Shown in pieces: positions 7,356-14,730 of a stretch of 14,730 nt of DNA. The notes beneath the pieces are model-generated. The model saw only the letters and a list, made by a program, of their open reading frames with translations. It ran no database searches and was not told the origin of the DNA. Made by a program: the position numbers and the translations under genes. How positions within the stretch are numbered: position 1 is the stretch's first letter; each line of letters begins with the position of its first letter. The stretch covers positions 1 through 14,730 of the forward strand of contig CANGZG010000049.1 in NCBI GenBank assembly GCA_947458415.1, given 5' to 3'. The stretch comes from Comamonadaceae bacterium. GTDB lineage: Bacteria > Pseudomonadota > Gammaproteobacteria > Burkholderiales > Burkholderiaceae_C.

Positions 7356-8975
7356 TCAAGCCCGCAATAGAAAGCCTTTGTAGCCTTGCGCAGCGACGTC
7401 ATCACAAATCCCTCTGTAGCGCGCAAACCCACCTGCATAAGGCATGAACACACGGGGTTTGCCCGGCACATTCGCGCCCAGGTACCAACTGTGACGCACC
7501 TGCGGTAACAAGGTCTCGTTGGCCGCGTCATTGACTTGCTGAACCCAGTCATCGCTGGCGGCGGTGTCTGCTTCCATTTGTTGGATGCCATGGGCTTGCA
7601 AATACGCTATGCAATCGGTGATCCAGTTGACGTGCTGTTCGATCTGTGGCGGCAAATTGCACAACACCGATGGGCTGCCAGGTCCGGTGATGGTGAACAT
7701 GTTGGGAAAGCCCGGCACCTGTAAACCCAAGTAACTGCGGGGCCCTGCATGCCACGCGTCTTTGAGGGTAAGTCCTTGGCGACCCGTGATGTTCATGCGC
7801 AGCAAACTGCCGGTCATCGCATCAAACCCGGTGGCAAACACGATCACGTCCAGCGGAAAATGCGCTTGCGAGGTTTGAATACCTTGGGCATCGATGTGCA
7901 AGATCGGGTGGCGACGAATGTCGACCAAACTGACGTTGTCACGGTTGTAAGTTTCGAAATAGTGGCTGTCGATCGGCGGGCGCTTGGCCGCAAACGGGTG
8001 GTCGATGTCGGACAATAATTCAGCCGTGTGCGGGTCGCGCACCACTTGTTTGATTTTGTGTTTGATGAATTCAGCCGCGGTGTCGTTCGCTTCTTTGTCG
8101 CGCAGCAAGTCGTTGAACGTGGCACGAAATTGCAACCCGCCTTTGTCCCATGCCGCTTGGTAAATGGCTTGGCGTTCCTCGTCGCTGACATCCCATGCAG
8201 ATCGCGGTTGAATGCGAAAACAATGTGCATTCGGTGTCTCTTGCATCAACTGGCGAATGTCATCGGCGGTTTGCTTGACATGCTGCTTGAAGTCTTCGCT
8301 CAGCGGCGCGTTTCTGGCGGGAATGCTGTAGTTGGCCGTGCGTTGAAACACCGTCAAATGGGCGGCTTGTTCTGCAATCACGGGAATGGCTTGTATGCCA
8401 CTCGATCCGGTACCGACCACGCCGACCCGCTTGCCTGTCATGTCCAAGCCGTCAAGCGGCCACGCGCCGGTGTGCGCCCATTCGCCTGTGAAACTTTCTA
8501 AACCCGGGATGGCGGGCACATTCGCGCTCGAGAGGCAACCCACCGCCGTGATCAGGTATTTCGCGCGCCACTCTTCGCCTTGGGAAGTGGTCACGCGCCA
8601 GAGATTGTTTGGCTCGTCAAATTGCGCAGACTGCACACGTGTGTTGAACACCATGTCTGGCCATAACTTCAAAAAATCCGCCACATGGTTCATGTAGCGC
8701 AAAATTTCGGGTTGCTGCGGGTAACGCTCTGACCAATCCCAAGACGCCACCAATGCCTTGGAAAAATAAAACATGTAAGAGTGACTCTCGGAGTCACAGC
8801 GCGCACCCGGGTAACGGTTGTGGTACCAAGTCCCACCGACACCCTCTGCGGCCTCCAACACCTTGACGCGCAAATTCAGTTGGTCGCGCAGGGTATGCAG
8901 TTGGTACATGCCAGACAAGCCTGCACCCACAATGATGGCGTCCAACGGTTGATCAGATGAATTGGGATAAAGCAT
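7356..8975 (-). CDS. Baeyer-Villiger-type flavin-containing monooxygenase
   Basis: A predicted FAD- and NADPH-dependent enzyme that inserts one oxygen atom from O2 into a ketone (giving an ester or lactone) or oxidises a heteroatom. The 539-residue length matches single-component class B monooxygenases. It shows the FAD Rossmann motif GAGLSG (17-22), GGTWYHNRYPGARCD (47-61), the full Baeyer-Villiger fingerprint FxGxxxHxxxWP as FTGEWAHTGAWP (162-173), the NADPH motif GTGSSG (188-193), Arg332 in AKRPPID (position of the active-site arginine in cyclohexanone monooxygenase-like enzymes) and ATGFD (381-385). SWYLGANVPGKPR near the C-terminus is also typical. It is the last gene of the leftward unit, 34 bases after the amidase. 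Substrate unknown. Confidence 0.92.
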   Translation of the reverse strand: MLYPNSSDQPLDAIIVGAGLSGMYQLHTLRDQLNLRVKVLEAAEGVGGTWYHNRYPGARCDSESHSYMFYFSKALVASWDWSERYPQQPEILRYMNHVADFLKLWPDMVFNTRVQSAQFDEPNNLWRVTTSQGEEWRAKYLITAVGCLSSANVPAIPGLESFTGEWAHTGAWPLDGLDMTGKRVGVVGTGSSGIQAIPVIAEQAAHLTVFQRTANYSIPARNAPLSEDFKQHVKQTADDIRQLMQETPNAHCFRIQPRSAWDVSDEERQAIYQAAWDKGGLQFRATFNDLLRDKEANDTAAEFIKHKIKQVVRDPHTAELLSDIDHPFAAKRPPIDSHYFETYNRDNVSLVDIRRHPILHIDAQGIQTSQAHFPLDVIVFATGFDAMTGSLLRMNITGRQGLTLKDAWHAGPRSYLGLQVPGFPNMFTITGPGSPSVLCNLPPQIEQHVNWITDCIAYLQAHGIQQMEADTAASDDWVQQVNDAANETLLPQVRHSWYLGANVPGKPRVFMPYAGGFARYRGICDDVAAQGYKGFLLRA

Positions 8976-9009
8976 GCGAACGATGGTAGCGCATCAAATG
9001 GAAAGCGGG

Positions 9010-10464
9010 TCACGCATAACCGGGTGGCGGTTGAAACGCGGCGAATTCTTTTTCCAGCATCTTGGCCAACTGTATGCATACCAAGTCGCCAAATTGAGGG
9101 CCGATGATTTGCACGCCGCTGGGCAAGCCCGCAGCGGTCAAACCAGCAGGAGCGACGGTCGACGGCAAATACGCCATGCCTGAATATCCGGCCCAAAACA
9201 ATTGCGTGGTGCTGGGCTGGGGCTGCCCATTGACATCCAACATGCGCTCCCATCGTTCGTTCTGCTGCTGATGGGGAAATGCCGTGGTTGCCGCGGTCGG
9301 ACAGATCAACACATCGCAGTCCTTGAAAAACGCTTCCCACTGACATTGCATGCGGTAACGCTTTTCATGCAACAACAACCATTCGTAATGCGACAAGGCA
9401 CAGCCTTGCAGCATCCACGCTTCGTAATCGTCACGGGCAGCGTCAAGTGCGGCATTGCGTTGTTGCATGGTTTGCCATTGAGACGCGCTCAGGTTGCGTG
9501 CGGTGGCCGCGCGCAGCAACAAAATGAATGTCTTGTGCGCGTCGTGTAAATCGATGTCAGGTCGGGCGGTATCGCTGACGCTGGCGCCCGCCTTGGCCAG
9601 AAAATCTGCCACCGCCTGGATGCGTTCTTGAACCGCCATGTCCACCTCTGCCGTGTCTGCGGTTTTGAGCACAGCGACTTTGAAATCTTTCCAACGGGTT
9701 TGGTGTGGCTTTTGAAGACGCGCGCGCCAACCCCGCGCAAACACATCATCGCCGCCAGCCATGACCTGCAATGCCAAGGCCAAATCGCGTGCACTGCGGG
9801 CCATGGGTCCCACCACGGCCAAATCATCCGGCGACTGAAAATGGGGCAACGCATGGCCCTGCACCGAGCACAAGCCAAAAGTGGGTTTGTGCCCATACAC
9901 GCCACAGTAATGCGACGGATCACGAATGGATGCGCCGATGTCGCTGCCGGTGTCTAAGCCGGTCAAGCCTGCGGCCAATGCAGCAGCCGAACCGCCAGAT
10001 GAGCCACCGGGCACCAACGCGGTATTCCAAGGGTTGTTGGTGGTGCCATAGACGGGGTTGAAGGTTTGCCAATCGGCGAGCATGGTCGGCACGTTGGTCT
10101 TGCCAAACACAATCGCACCGGCCGCTTTGTAGCGCTTCACAGCGTCCGCATCCTCAGTGGGCAAGTTCGCCTGCAGGTCGAGGCGACCCCAGGTGCTGGG
10201 CAGCCCTTGAACATCAAATGATTCTTTGATCGTCATCGGCACACCATGCAAAGGCCCCAGACGTTCACCGCGCGCCAACATGCGGTCGGCCGCACGCGCT
10301 TGCTTGCGGGCGCGGTCCGTGTCGGTCACAACAATGGCATTGAGCGCTGGGTTGAAACGCTCTACCCGCTTCAAGTAGGCATTTAAGAGCTCGAGACAGC
10401 TGATTTTTTTGAGCCGAATGTCACTGGCCAGTTGGTATGCCGATGCAAAGGGACGAAAGTTCAT
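9010..10464 (-). CDS. Amidase (amidase-signature family hydrolase)
   Basis: Hydrolyses a carboxamide, or in some relatives an ester, to the acid plus ammonia or amine. The chosen start ATG 10464 gives 484 residues beginning MNFRPFASAYQLASDIR, which fits the family; ATG 10488 or a TTG at 10521 would extend it by 8 or 19 residues, with no clear ribosome site for any. The Ser-cisSer-Lys triad is intact: Lys80 in MTIKESFD, Ser155 in GGSSGGS and nucleophile Ser179 in SDIGASIRDP. The spacings of 75 and 24 residues equal those of fatty acid amide hydrolase. A Gln-tRNA amidotransferase GatA is unlikely because no gatB or gatC is nearby. No signal peptide. It lies between the small exported protein and the monooxygenase in the same direction. 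Confidence 0.92.
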   Translation of the reverse strand: MNFRPFASAYQLASDIRLKKISCLELLNAYLKRVERFNPALNAIVVTDTDRARKQARAADRMLARGERLGPLHGVPMTIKESFDVQGLPSTWGRLDLQANLPTEDADAVKRYKAAGAIVFGKTNVPTMLADWQTFNPVYGTTNNPWNTALVPGGSSGGSAAALAAGLTGLDTGSDIGASIRDPSHYCGVYGHKPTFGLCSVQGHALPHFQSPDDLAVVGPMARSARDLALALQVMAGGDDVFARGWRARLQKPHQTRWKDFKVAVLKTADTAEVDMAVQERIQAVADFLAKAGASVSDTARPDIDLHDAHKTFILLLRAATARNLSASQWQTMQQRNAALDAARDDYEAWMLQGCALSHYEWLLLHEKRYRMQCQWEAFFKDCDVLICPTAATTAFPHQQQNERWERMLDVNGQPQPSTTQLFWAGYSGMAYLPSTVAPAGLTAAGLPSGVQIIGPQFGDLVCIQLAKMLEKEFAAFQPPPGYA

Positions 10465-10524
10465 GGCTGTGCCCAATTCGTGAAACATGACTGATGAATG
10501 GTGGCCTGCATGTCGTGGCAAATG

Positions 10525-10896
10525 CTAATTGCAAATCGCATGGTTACCTGGGATGGGCACGGCGAAAGCAAACACAAATTCGTCTTTCATGATGTTGAAC
10601 ACCTTGCAGGACTTGTTGCCTTGGGGTGTTGAAAACACCAAATTGCATTGTTCAAACCCCTCTTGTCCGCGCCCCCACTCTGCGCGCACATAGCGAATTT
10701 TTGACACGGGCACATTGAATTCTCTGGACACCCCAGCGATGTCATGCTTGCTGTAGCCTCGAATCAAGGCGCAGTTCTCTTTCGTCACGAACAACATTTC
10801 AGGCTGGGTGCGCGATTGCACTGGCGCGGCCCACACCAGCACGCTGGACACAGCCATTCCGAACGCCCGCCACTGTGCCCCAAAGAAACGATACAC
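10525..10896 (-). CDS. Small probably exported protein of unknown family
   Basis: I do not recognise this protein. The frame is open from a GTG at 10977, which overlaps the end of the epimerase gene. GTG 10896 is chosen because it gives a plausible signal peptide: an arginine-containing head (YRFFGAQWRAFG), a hydrophobic core (MAVSSVLVWAAP) and possible cleavage near VQS. GGAT lies nine bases before it. ATG 10857 is the only ATG alternative (110 residues) but loses the positive head. The mature part, about 95 residues, has four cysteines (ENCAL, EQCNL, KSCKV, AICN) that could form two disulfides in the periplasm. It is sandwiched between epimerase and amidase genes in the same direction, with 60 bases to the amidase start. 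Coding is supported by tight spacing and sensible composition only. Confidence 0.6.
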   Translation of the reverse strand: MYRFFGAQWRAFGMAVSSVLVWAAPVQSRTQPEMLFVTKENCALIRGYSKHDIAGVSREFNVPVSKIRYVRAEWGRGQEGFEQCNLVFSTPQGNKSCKVFNIMKDEFVFAFAVPIPGNHAICN

Positions 10897-10967
10897 AAAA
10901 AGATCCAACCATCCCGGCCGTTGCACAACCACGGTTCGGATACCTGTGCGCGAATGTGCCTGCAGAC

Positions 10968-11939
10968 TCACAGCCACTGATGCGGATCGATTTTTTGCGC
11001 ACCGATCAGTCGCTTGAAGCTGTCATAGGTTGATTGGATGCCGCGTTGCAGCGGCATTTGCCCATAGTCGCCAATGTAAGCACGCAGGGGCTCATCCGAA
11101 TGGTTCATCGGAAAGGCCAGCGGATCCCCGGTGATGGTGATTTGCGCTTGCGGCACCAACCCCTTGAGCAAAGACATGCCTTGTTCAACACTCGCATACT
11201 GGCCATTCAGGTCAAACACCGGCGCGCCGGTGCGCCCTGTTGCCACGCTGCGAATGAATGCACTGGCCACTTCACCTGCAAACAGCCAAGACACATCACC
11301 GCTGAACGGAATCGCATAGGGCTTGCCAGCAGCTGCCGCCAAAATAGCCACGGTGGTTTTGGACGTCATGCCTTGATCACGCCCGACGCCGTACACCACG
11401 CCAGGCCGGATACCCACGCTGTGCAATCCGTTTTCTTCTGAATACACCTTGGCGGTTTGCTCGTTGCAATACTTGTAAGCGCCATACAAGGTCGACATGG
11501 CGCCACCGTTGTCCAATGCGCCATACGCGGCCACCGAGCTGGCATAGGTCAAACGCTGAACGCCGCAGGCCTTGGCCGCTTCAAACACATTGACCGTTCC
11601 CACCACATTGACCAAGGCCCCAGCCACTGGATCTGCACGGCAAAACGGGACTTGCAACGCTGCCAAGTGGATGATGGCTTGGGCACCGCTTTTTTCCACC
11701 ACTGCCCTGACCGCTTGGGTGTCTGCAATGTCGCCCGCATGCCAAATGACTTGGTTCAATGCAGCGTCGTCCATCAACAAACCGGGTCTGCGTTTGTCAA
11801 TCTGTAAATCGAACGCATGCACCTTCACACCAGCGTGGGTCAGCAATGCCAAGGTCCAACTGCCAATGCAACCACCTGCCCCAGTCACCAGCACGGGGCC
11901 GTCAAATTCTTTGGAAGAAACTGGAAAAACGTCAAGCAT
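10968..11939 (-). CDS. NAD-dependent epimerase/dehydratase (extended SDR)
   Basis: An NAD(P)-binding oxidoreductase of the extended short-chain dehydrogenase family; members act on nucleotide sugars, 3-beta-hydroxysteroids or other secondary alcohols. The product is 323 residues. It has the glycine motif TGAGGCIG (19-26), HLAAL (91-95), catalytic Ser134/Ser135 in YASSVAAYG and the YxxxK pair Tyr152/Lys156 in YGAYKYCNE, then RPGVVYG (178-184). The start ATG 11939 is supported by AGGAG at 11950-11946, six bases upstream, and overlaps the LOG gene stop (ATGCTTGA), showing coupling. The frame is open further upstream to 12089 but those residues are not family-like. The neighbouring monooxygenase and amidase suggest a dehydrogenase role more than sugar epimerisation, but this is inference. 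Confidence 0.9.
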   Translation of the reverse strand: MLDVFPVSSKEFDGPVLVTGAGGCIGSWTLALLTHAGVKVHAFDLQIDKRRPGLLMDDAALNQVIWHAGDIADTQAVRAVVEKSGAQAIIHLAALQVPFCRADPVAGALVNVVGTVNVFEAAKACGVQRLTYASSVAAYGALDNGGAMSTLYGAYKYCNEQTAKVYSEENGLHSVGIRPGVVYGVGRDQGMTSKTTVAILAAAAGKPYAIPFSGDVSWLFAGEVASAFIRSVATGRTGAPVFDLNGQYASVEQGMSLLKGLVPQAQITITGDPLAFPMNHSDEPLRAYIGDYGQMPLQRGIQSTYDSFKRLIGAQKIDPHQWL

Positions 11940-12753
11940 GCTGAGCTCCTGAGATGAAAGATTTGACCAACGCCCAAGCTTGCTCGGGCGTGTCGACATA
12001 TTGAAAACAAGCGATGTCCTCGGCATTGACCGTGCCCTCGGCTTGCATGGCGTCAAAGTTGACCACTTTTTTCCAATAGTCACTGCCATACAGCAAGATG
12101 GGCACGCGTGGGGTTTTGCCGGTTTGCACCAGCGTCAATATTTCAAACAATTCGTCCATGGTGCCAAAGCCACCGGGGAATGCCACCAAGGCCTTGGCGC
12201 GCATCACAAAATGCATTTTGCGAATCGCAAAGTAATGAAATTTGAAAGACAAATGCGGTGATACATAGGGGTTGGGCAGTTGCTCATGGGGCAGTGCAAT
12301 GTTCAAAGCCACAGACACCGCGCCTGCTTCGGTCGCACCCCGGTTGGCTGCTTCCATGATGCCTGGGCCGCCGCCAGTGCAAATGGTGAGGCGCTGTTCA
12401 GGCGGCATGTGCAATCCATCGGTAGCCACCAGCCTTGCAAAGGCTCTGGCGGCTTCATAGTAGGTTGCATGGTGAATGGCCAACCGCGCTTTGGCGATCT
12501 TGGCTGGGTCGTTGCCTTGTTCAGACGCAGCCAACTTGGCTTGGGCGGCTTCCATCGACATGTAGCGGGCGCTGCCAAACACCACCAGGGTTTGATGAAT
12601 GTCTGCTTCACGCTGGGCCAAATCCGCCTTGAGCAATTCCAATTGCAATCGGATGCCCCTGTTTTCATCTCGTTGCATGAACGTGGGGTCATCGAATGCC
12701 AAGCGCAGCGATGGATCAGGGGTCGACGTGCTCGCTGAGGTAGGAATGTTCAT
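11932..12753 (-). CDS. LOG-family protein (TIGR00730-like nucleotide phosphoribohydrolase)
   Basis: LOG proteins cleave the N-glycosidic bond of nucleoside 5'-monophosphates, including cytokinin nucleotides, releasing the base and ribose 5-phosphate. Start ATG 12753 gives 273 residues; ATG 12783 in frame would add ten, and neither has a clear Shine-Dalgarno site. Motifs: VVFGSARY (57-64), TGGGPGIMEAANRGA (126-140), Arg185/Lys187 in MRAKALVAF and the diagnostic PGGFGTMDE (193-201). It is longer than plant-type LOGs (about 200 residues) through an N-terminal extension, so it belongs to the longer bacterial type, for which a general nucleotide salvage role is as likely as hormone activation. It is the first gene of the leftward unit and diverges from the MBL gene. 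Confidence 0.9.
   Translation of the reverse strand: MNIPTSASTSTPDPSLRLAFDDPTFMQRDENRGIRLQLELLKADLAQREADIHQTLVVFGSARYMSMEAAQAKLAASEQGNDPAKIAKARLAIHHATYYEAARAFARLVATDGLHMPPEQRLTICTGGGPGIMEAANRGATEAGAVSVALNIALPHEQLPNPYVSPHLSFKFHYFAIRKMHFVMRAKALVAFPGGFGTMDELFEILTLVQTGKTPRVPILLYGSDYWKKVVNFDAMQAEGTVNAEDIACFQYVDTPEQAWALVKSFISGAQHA
11946..11950 (-). promoter_or_regulatory. Ribosome binding site of the epimerase/dehydratase
   Basis: AGGAG on the minus strand lies six bases upstream of ATG 11939, inside the end of the LOG gene. It decides the start of the epimerase against the longer open frame. Confidence 0.75.
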
Positions 12754-12793
12754 GGTTCGGCTATTTTCATTGAAATTGGCCATATGATGACCC

Positions 12794-14158
12794 ATGAGCT
12801 TGAACATCCATTTTTTAGGCGGTGCCAGCACCGTCACAGGTTCGAAATACTGCGTAGAACACGGTGGCAAACGTTTGCTGGTGGACTGCGGTCTGTTCCA
12901 AGGCTACAAACAACTGCGCTTGCGCAACTGGAACCCGATGCCCGTTGCGGCAGTTGACATCGACGCAGTCATCCTTACCCATGCCCACCTTGACCACAGT
13001 GGGTATGTGCCGCTGTTGGTGAAAAGTGGTTTCAAAGGGCGGGTGCACGCCAGTTCGGGCACACGCGACCTGTGCCAAATTTTGTTACCCGACAGCGGCC
13101 ATATTCAAGAAGAGGACGCTTTCTTCGCCAACAAGCATGGTTACTCGAAACACGAGCCTGCCCTGCCCCTCTACACCAAGTTGGACGCCCTCAAATCGAT
13201 GGACCATTTCCATGTTGAACAATGGGGCAAGTGGTTTGAACCCATCCCAGGTTGGAAGGCGCAGTTTTCTTCGGCCGGGCACATCTTGGGCGCATCAAGT
13301 TTGTTGCTTGAAGTCGCAGGCAGACGTGTGCTGTTCTCTGGGGACCTTGGCCGACCAGACGACAGCTTGATGAACCCTGCAGATGACCCGCCCTCAGCGG
13401 ACACGGTGCTGATCGAATCCACTTATGGCGACCGCAGCCATCCCGTAGAAAACATCAGCGAAGAATTGAGCGTGGCATTGAAAAGAGTGGCTGCCCGTGG
13501 TGGCGTGGCGGTTGTGCCCGTGTTTGCGGTGGGCCGCGCACAAGCCATCTTGCATTGCATCGCACAGCTCAAAGCGCAGCAACGCATCCCCCAAAGCCTG
13601 CCAGTGTTCTTAGACAGTCCGATGGCCATTCACACCACTGCGCTGCTGGGCAAACACATGGGCGAGCACCGCTTGAGTGCAGAAGAAGTGCATGCCATGG
13701 ACCACGTCGCCACGATGGTGGAAACCCCGGAACAATCCAAAGCATTGGTCAAGCACCATGGACCGATGGTGATCTTGGCTGCCAGTGGCATGGCCACCGG
13801 AGGGCGAGTGCTGCACCATTTGGCCAATTACGTCGGCGACCACCGAAACATGGTTGTCTTGACCGGTTACCAGTCACCTGGTACACGCGGTGCCACCCTT
13901 GCCAGTGGCAGCGCCACCATTCGCATGCACGGCAAAGATTTGGCGGTCAAAGCAGAAATTGTTCAATTGACCTCTGCCTCTGCACATGCCGATGCCAATC
14001 AGTTGCTGGCCTGGCTCAAAAAGACGCCTGCACCTGCCTCGCAGGTGTATGTGGTGCATGGTGAAAATTCAGCAGCGGACTGCTTGCGGCAACGCATCGA
14101 ACGTGAATTGAATTTGCGCGCTGTGGTGCCTGAGCACGATTCGGTGTGGCCCGCTTGA
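12794..14158 (+). CDS. Beta-CASP metallo-beta-lactamase-fold protein (RNase/CPSF-like)
   Basis: Beta-CASP proteins of this type are zinc-dependent nucleases that cleave RNA; bacterial members of this branch are poorly characterised. The product is 454 residues from ATG 12794. The metal-binding motif HAHLDH is at 63-68, followed by His163 in SSAGHILGAS and Asp184 in FSGDLGR. The beta-CASP part shows ESTYGDRSH (208-216), FAVGRAQ (244-250), LDSPMAIH (273-280), ASGMATGGRVLHH (330-342) and SAHAD (397-401, motif C histidine). VVHGE (421-425) ends the active site. GYQSPGTRG belongs to the C-terminal RNA-metabolising MBL domain. No signal peptide, so cytoplasmic. It diverges from the LOG gene across 40 bases and has no strong ribosome site. 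Confidence 0.93.
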   Translation: MSLNIHFLGGASTVTGSKYCVEHGGKRLLVDCGLFQGYKQLRLRNWNPMPVAAVDIDAVILTHAHLDHSGYVPLLVKSGFKGRVHASSGTRDLCQILLPDSGHIQEEDAFFANKHGYSKHEPALPLYTKLDALKSMDHFHVEQWGKWFEPIPGWKAQFSSAGHILGASSLLLEVAGRRVLFSGDLGRPDDSLMNPADDPPSADTVLIESTYGDRSHPVENISEELSVALKRVAARGGVAVVPVFAVGRAQAILHCIAQLKAQQRIPQSLPVFLDSPMAIHTTALLGKHMGEHRLSAEEVHAMDHVATMVETPEQSKALVKHHGPMVILAASGMATGGRVLHHLANYVGDHRNMVVLTGYQSPGTRGATLASGSATIRMHGKDLAVKAEIVQLTSASAHADANQLLAWLKKTPAPASQVYVVHGENSAADCLRQRIERELNLRAVVPEHDSVWPA

Positions 14159-14165
14159 TCAGGTG

Positions 14166-14730
14166 TCAATCGGCTTGTTGCCGGGCCAGATACACACCAC
14201 CGACCACCATGACCATGCCCAGCATGGCAAGTTGAGAAAACGATTCCCCAAACAACGCCCACGCCACCAAGGCAGTGCATGGGGGAACCAAATAAAACAA
14301 ACTCGCGACATTGACTGCACTGCTTTGTCTGATCAACCAGTTCAATAAACTGACCGCCCCCACCGACAGCACCAACACCAACCAAGCCAAGGCGAACACC
14401 AACTCGCCAGTGAAATCCATGCGCCCGGTTTCAAACCACCAAGCACCCAAGCCTGTGACAACTGCTGTGGGAATGAACTGCGCAATCACGCCCGTGCGCC
14501 AATCGAACGAGGGGCACCATCGCTTTTGGTAAAGCGTGCCAAATGTGATCGCCATCAAGGCGATCACGGCCAAGCTCAATGCTTGCCAAGTAAAGACGGT
14601 TCCCATTTTGTTGGCCACCACCAGCGATACGCCAGCCAGACCTGACAACAAACCCAGCCATTGACGCTGACGCACGGTTTCGCCCAACAACCAACCGGCA
14701 CACACCGCAGTCAATAAAGGCTGAAGACAC
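14166..14730 (-). CDS. EamA/DMT-family transporter, C-terminal part, 5' end beyond window
   Basis: Drug/metabolite transporter superfamily members have about ten membrane helices in two EamA repeats and export or import small metabolites. The frame is open to the right edge, giving 187 residues that cover the end of repeat one and all of repeat two. CLQPLLTAVCAGWLLGE at the edge matches the end of the first repeat, and VNVASLFYLVPPCTALVAW with WALFGE matches the second. The C-terminus GGVYLARQQAD is ordinary. No start is available. It converges with the MBL gene, with seven bases between stop codons. The substrate cannot be inferred. Confidence 0.88.
   Translation of the reverse strand, partial: CLQPLLTAVCAGWLLGETVRQRQWLGLLSGLAGVSLVVANKMGTVFTWQALSLAVIALMAITFGTLYQKRWCPSFDWRTGVIAQFIPTAVVTGLGAWWFETGRMDFTGELVFALAWLVLVLSVGAVSLLNWLIRQSSAVNVASLFYLVPPCTALVAWALFGESFSQLAMLGMVMVVGGVYLARQQAD

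Noticed and set aside
9010..10464. GatA subunit of the Glu-tRNA(Gln) amidotransferase.
   Set aside because: Neither gatB nor gatC is adjacent, and the context is catabolic; a stand-alone amidase fits better.
11220..11236. A GC-rich hairpin GGCGC / GCGCC.
   Set aside because: It lies within the epimerase coding sequence, has no T-run and is explained by codon use.
12186..12197. A perfect 12-base palindrome CCAAGGCCTTGG.
   Set aside because: It lies inside the LOG gene and follows from the codons for the conserved AKALVAF strand.

Overview
The window looks like a chromosomal stretch of a betaproteobacterium, probably order Burkholderiales and plausibly a freshwater Comamonadaceae. This rests on moderate-to-high GC, protein flavour and the combination of branched-chain amino-acid-type (Liv) ABC transporters with amidases and flavin monooxygenases; it is an inference, since no rRNA or other phylogenetic marker is present. 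Coding density is very high. No tRNA, rRNA, CRISPR array, insertion sequence or integrase was seen. The longest gap between genes is 184 bases.

Left part (1-7354). A biosynthetic-type thiolase reads leftward off the window edge (743 to 1). Divergent from it, after a 184-base gap carrying an operator-like inverted repeat, is an N-acyl-D-amino-acid deacylase-type amidohydrolase (928-2625). It is followed after 132 bases by a complete five-gene Liv-type importer: binding protein, two permeases and two ATPases (2758-7354). The last four transporter genes are tightly packed, with overlapping start and stop codons. Together they suggest import of an amide- or N-acyl-containing organic solute and its hydrolysis.

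Middle part (7356-12753, all minus strand, transcribed right to left). A five-gene unit encodes a LOG-family protein, an extended-SDR NAD epimerase/dehydratase, a small probably exported cysteine-containing protein of unknown family, an amidase-signature hydrolase, and a Baeyer-Villiger-type flavin monooxygenase. Gaps are short or negative, so co-transcription is likely. An SDR, a Baeyer-Villiger monooxygenase and an amidase/esterase in one unit form a chemically sensible route (alcohol to ketone to ester, then hydrolysis). This unit converges head-on with the transporter operon, with one base between the two stop codons.

Right part (12794-14730). A beta-CASP metallo-beta-lactamase-fold protein (RNase/CPSF-like) diverges from the LOG gene across only 40 bases. 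It converges, 7 bases away, with a truncated EamA-type transporter that runs off the right edge.

The most unusual points are the SDR/monooxygenase/amidase unit beside an acyl-amino-acid hydrolase and dedicated importer, an apparent loss of a metal-binding histidine motif in the amidohydrolase, and the orphan exported protein inside the catabolic unit. I did not find a clearly new defence or mobile system.
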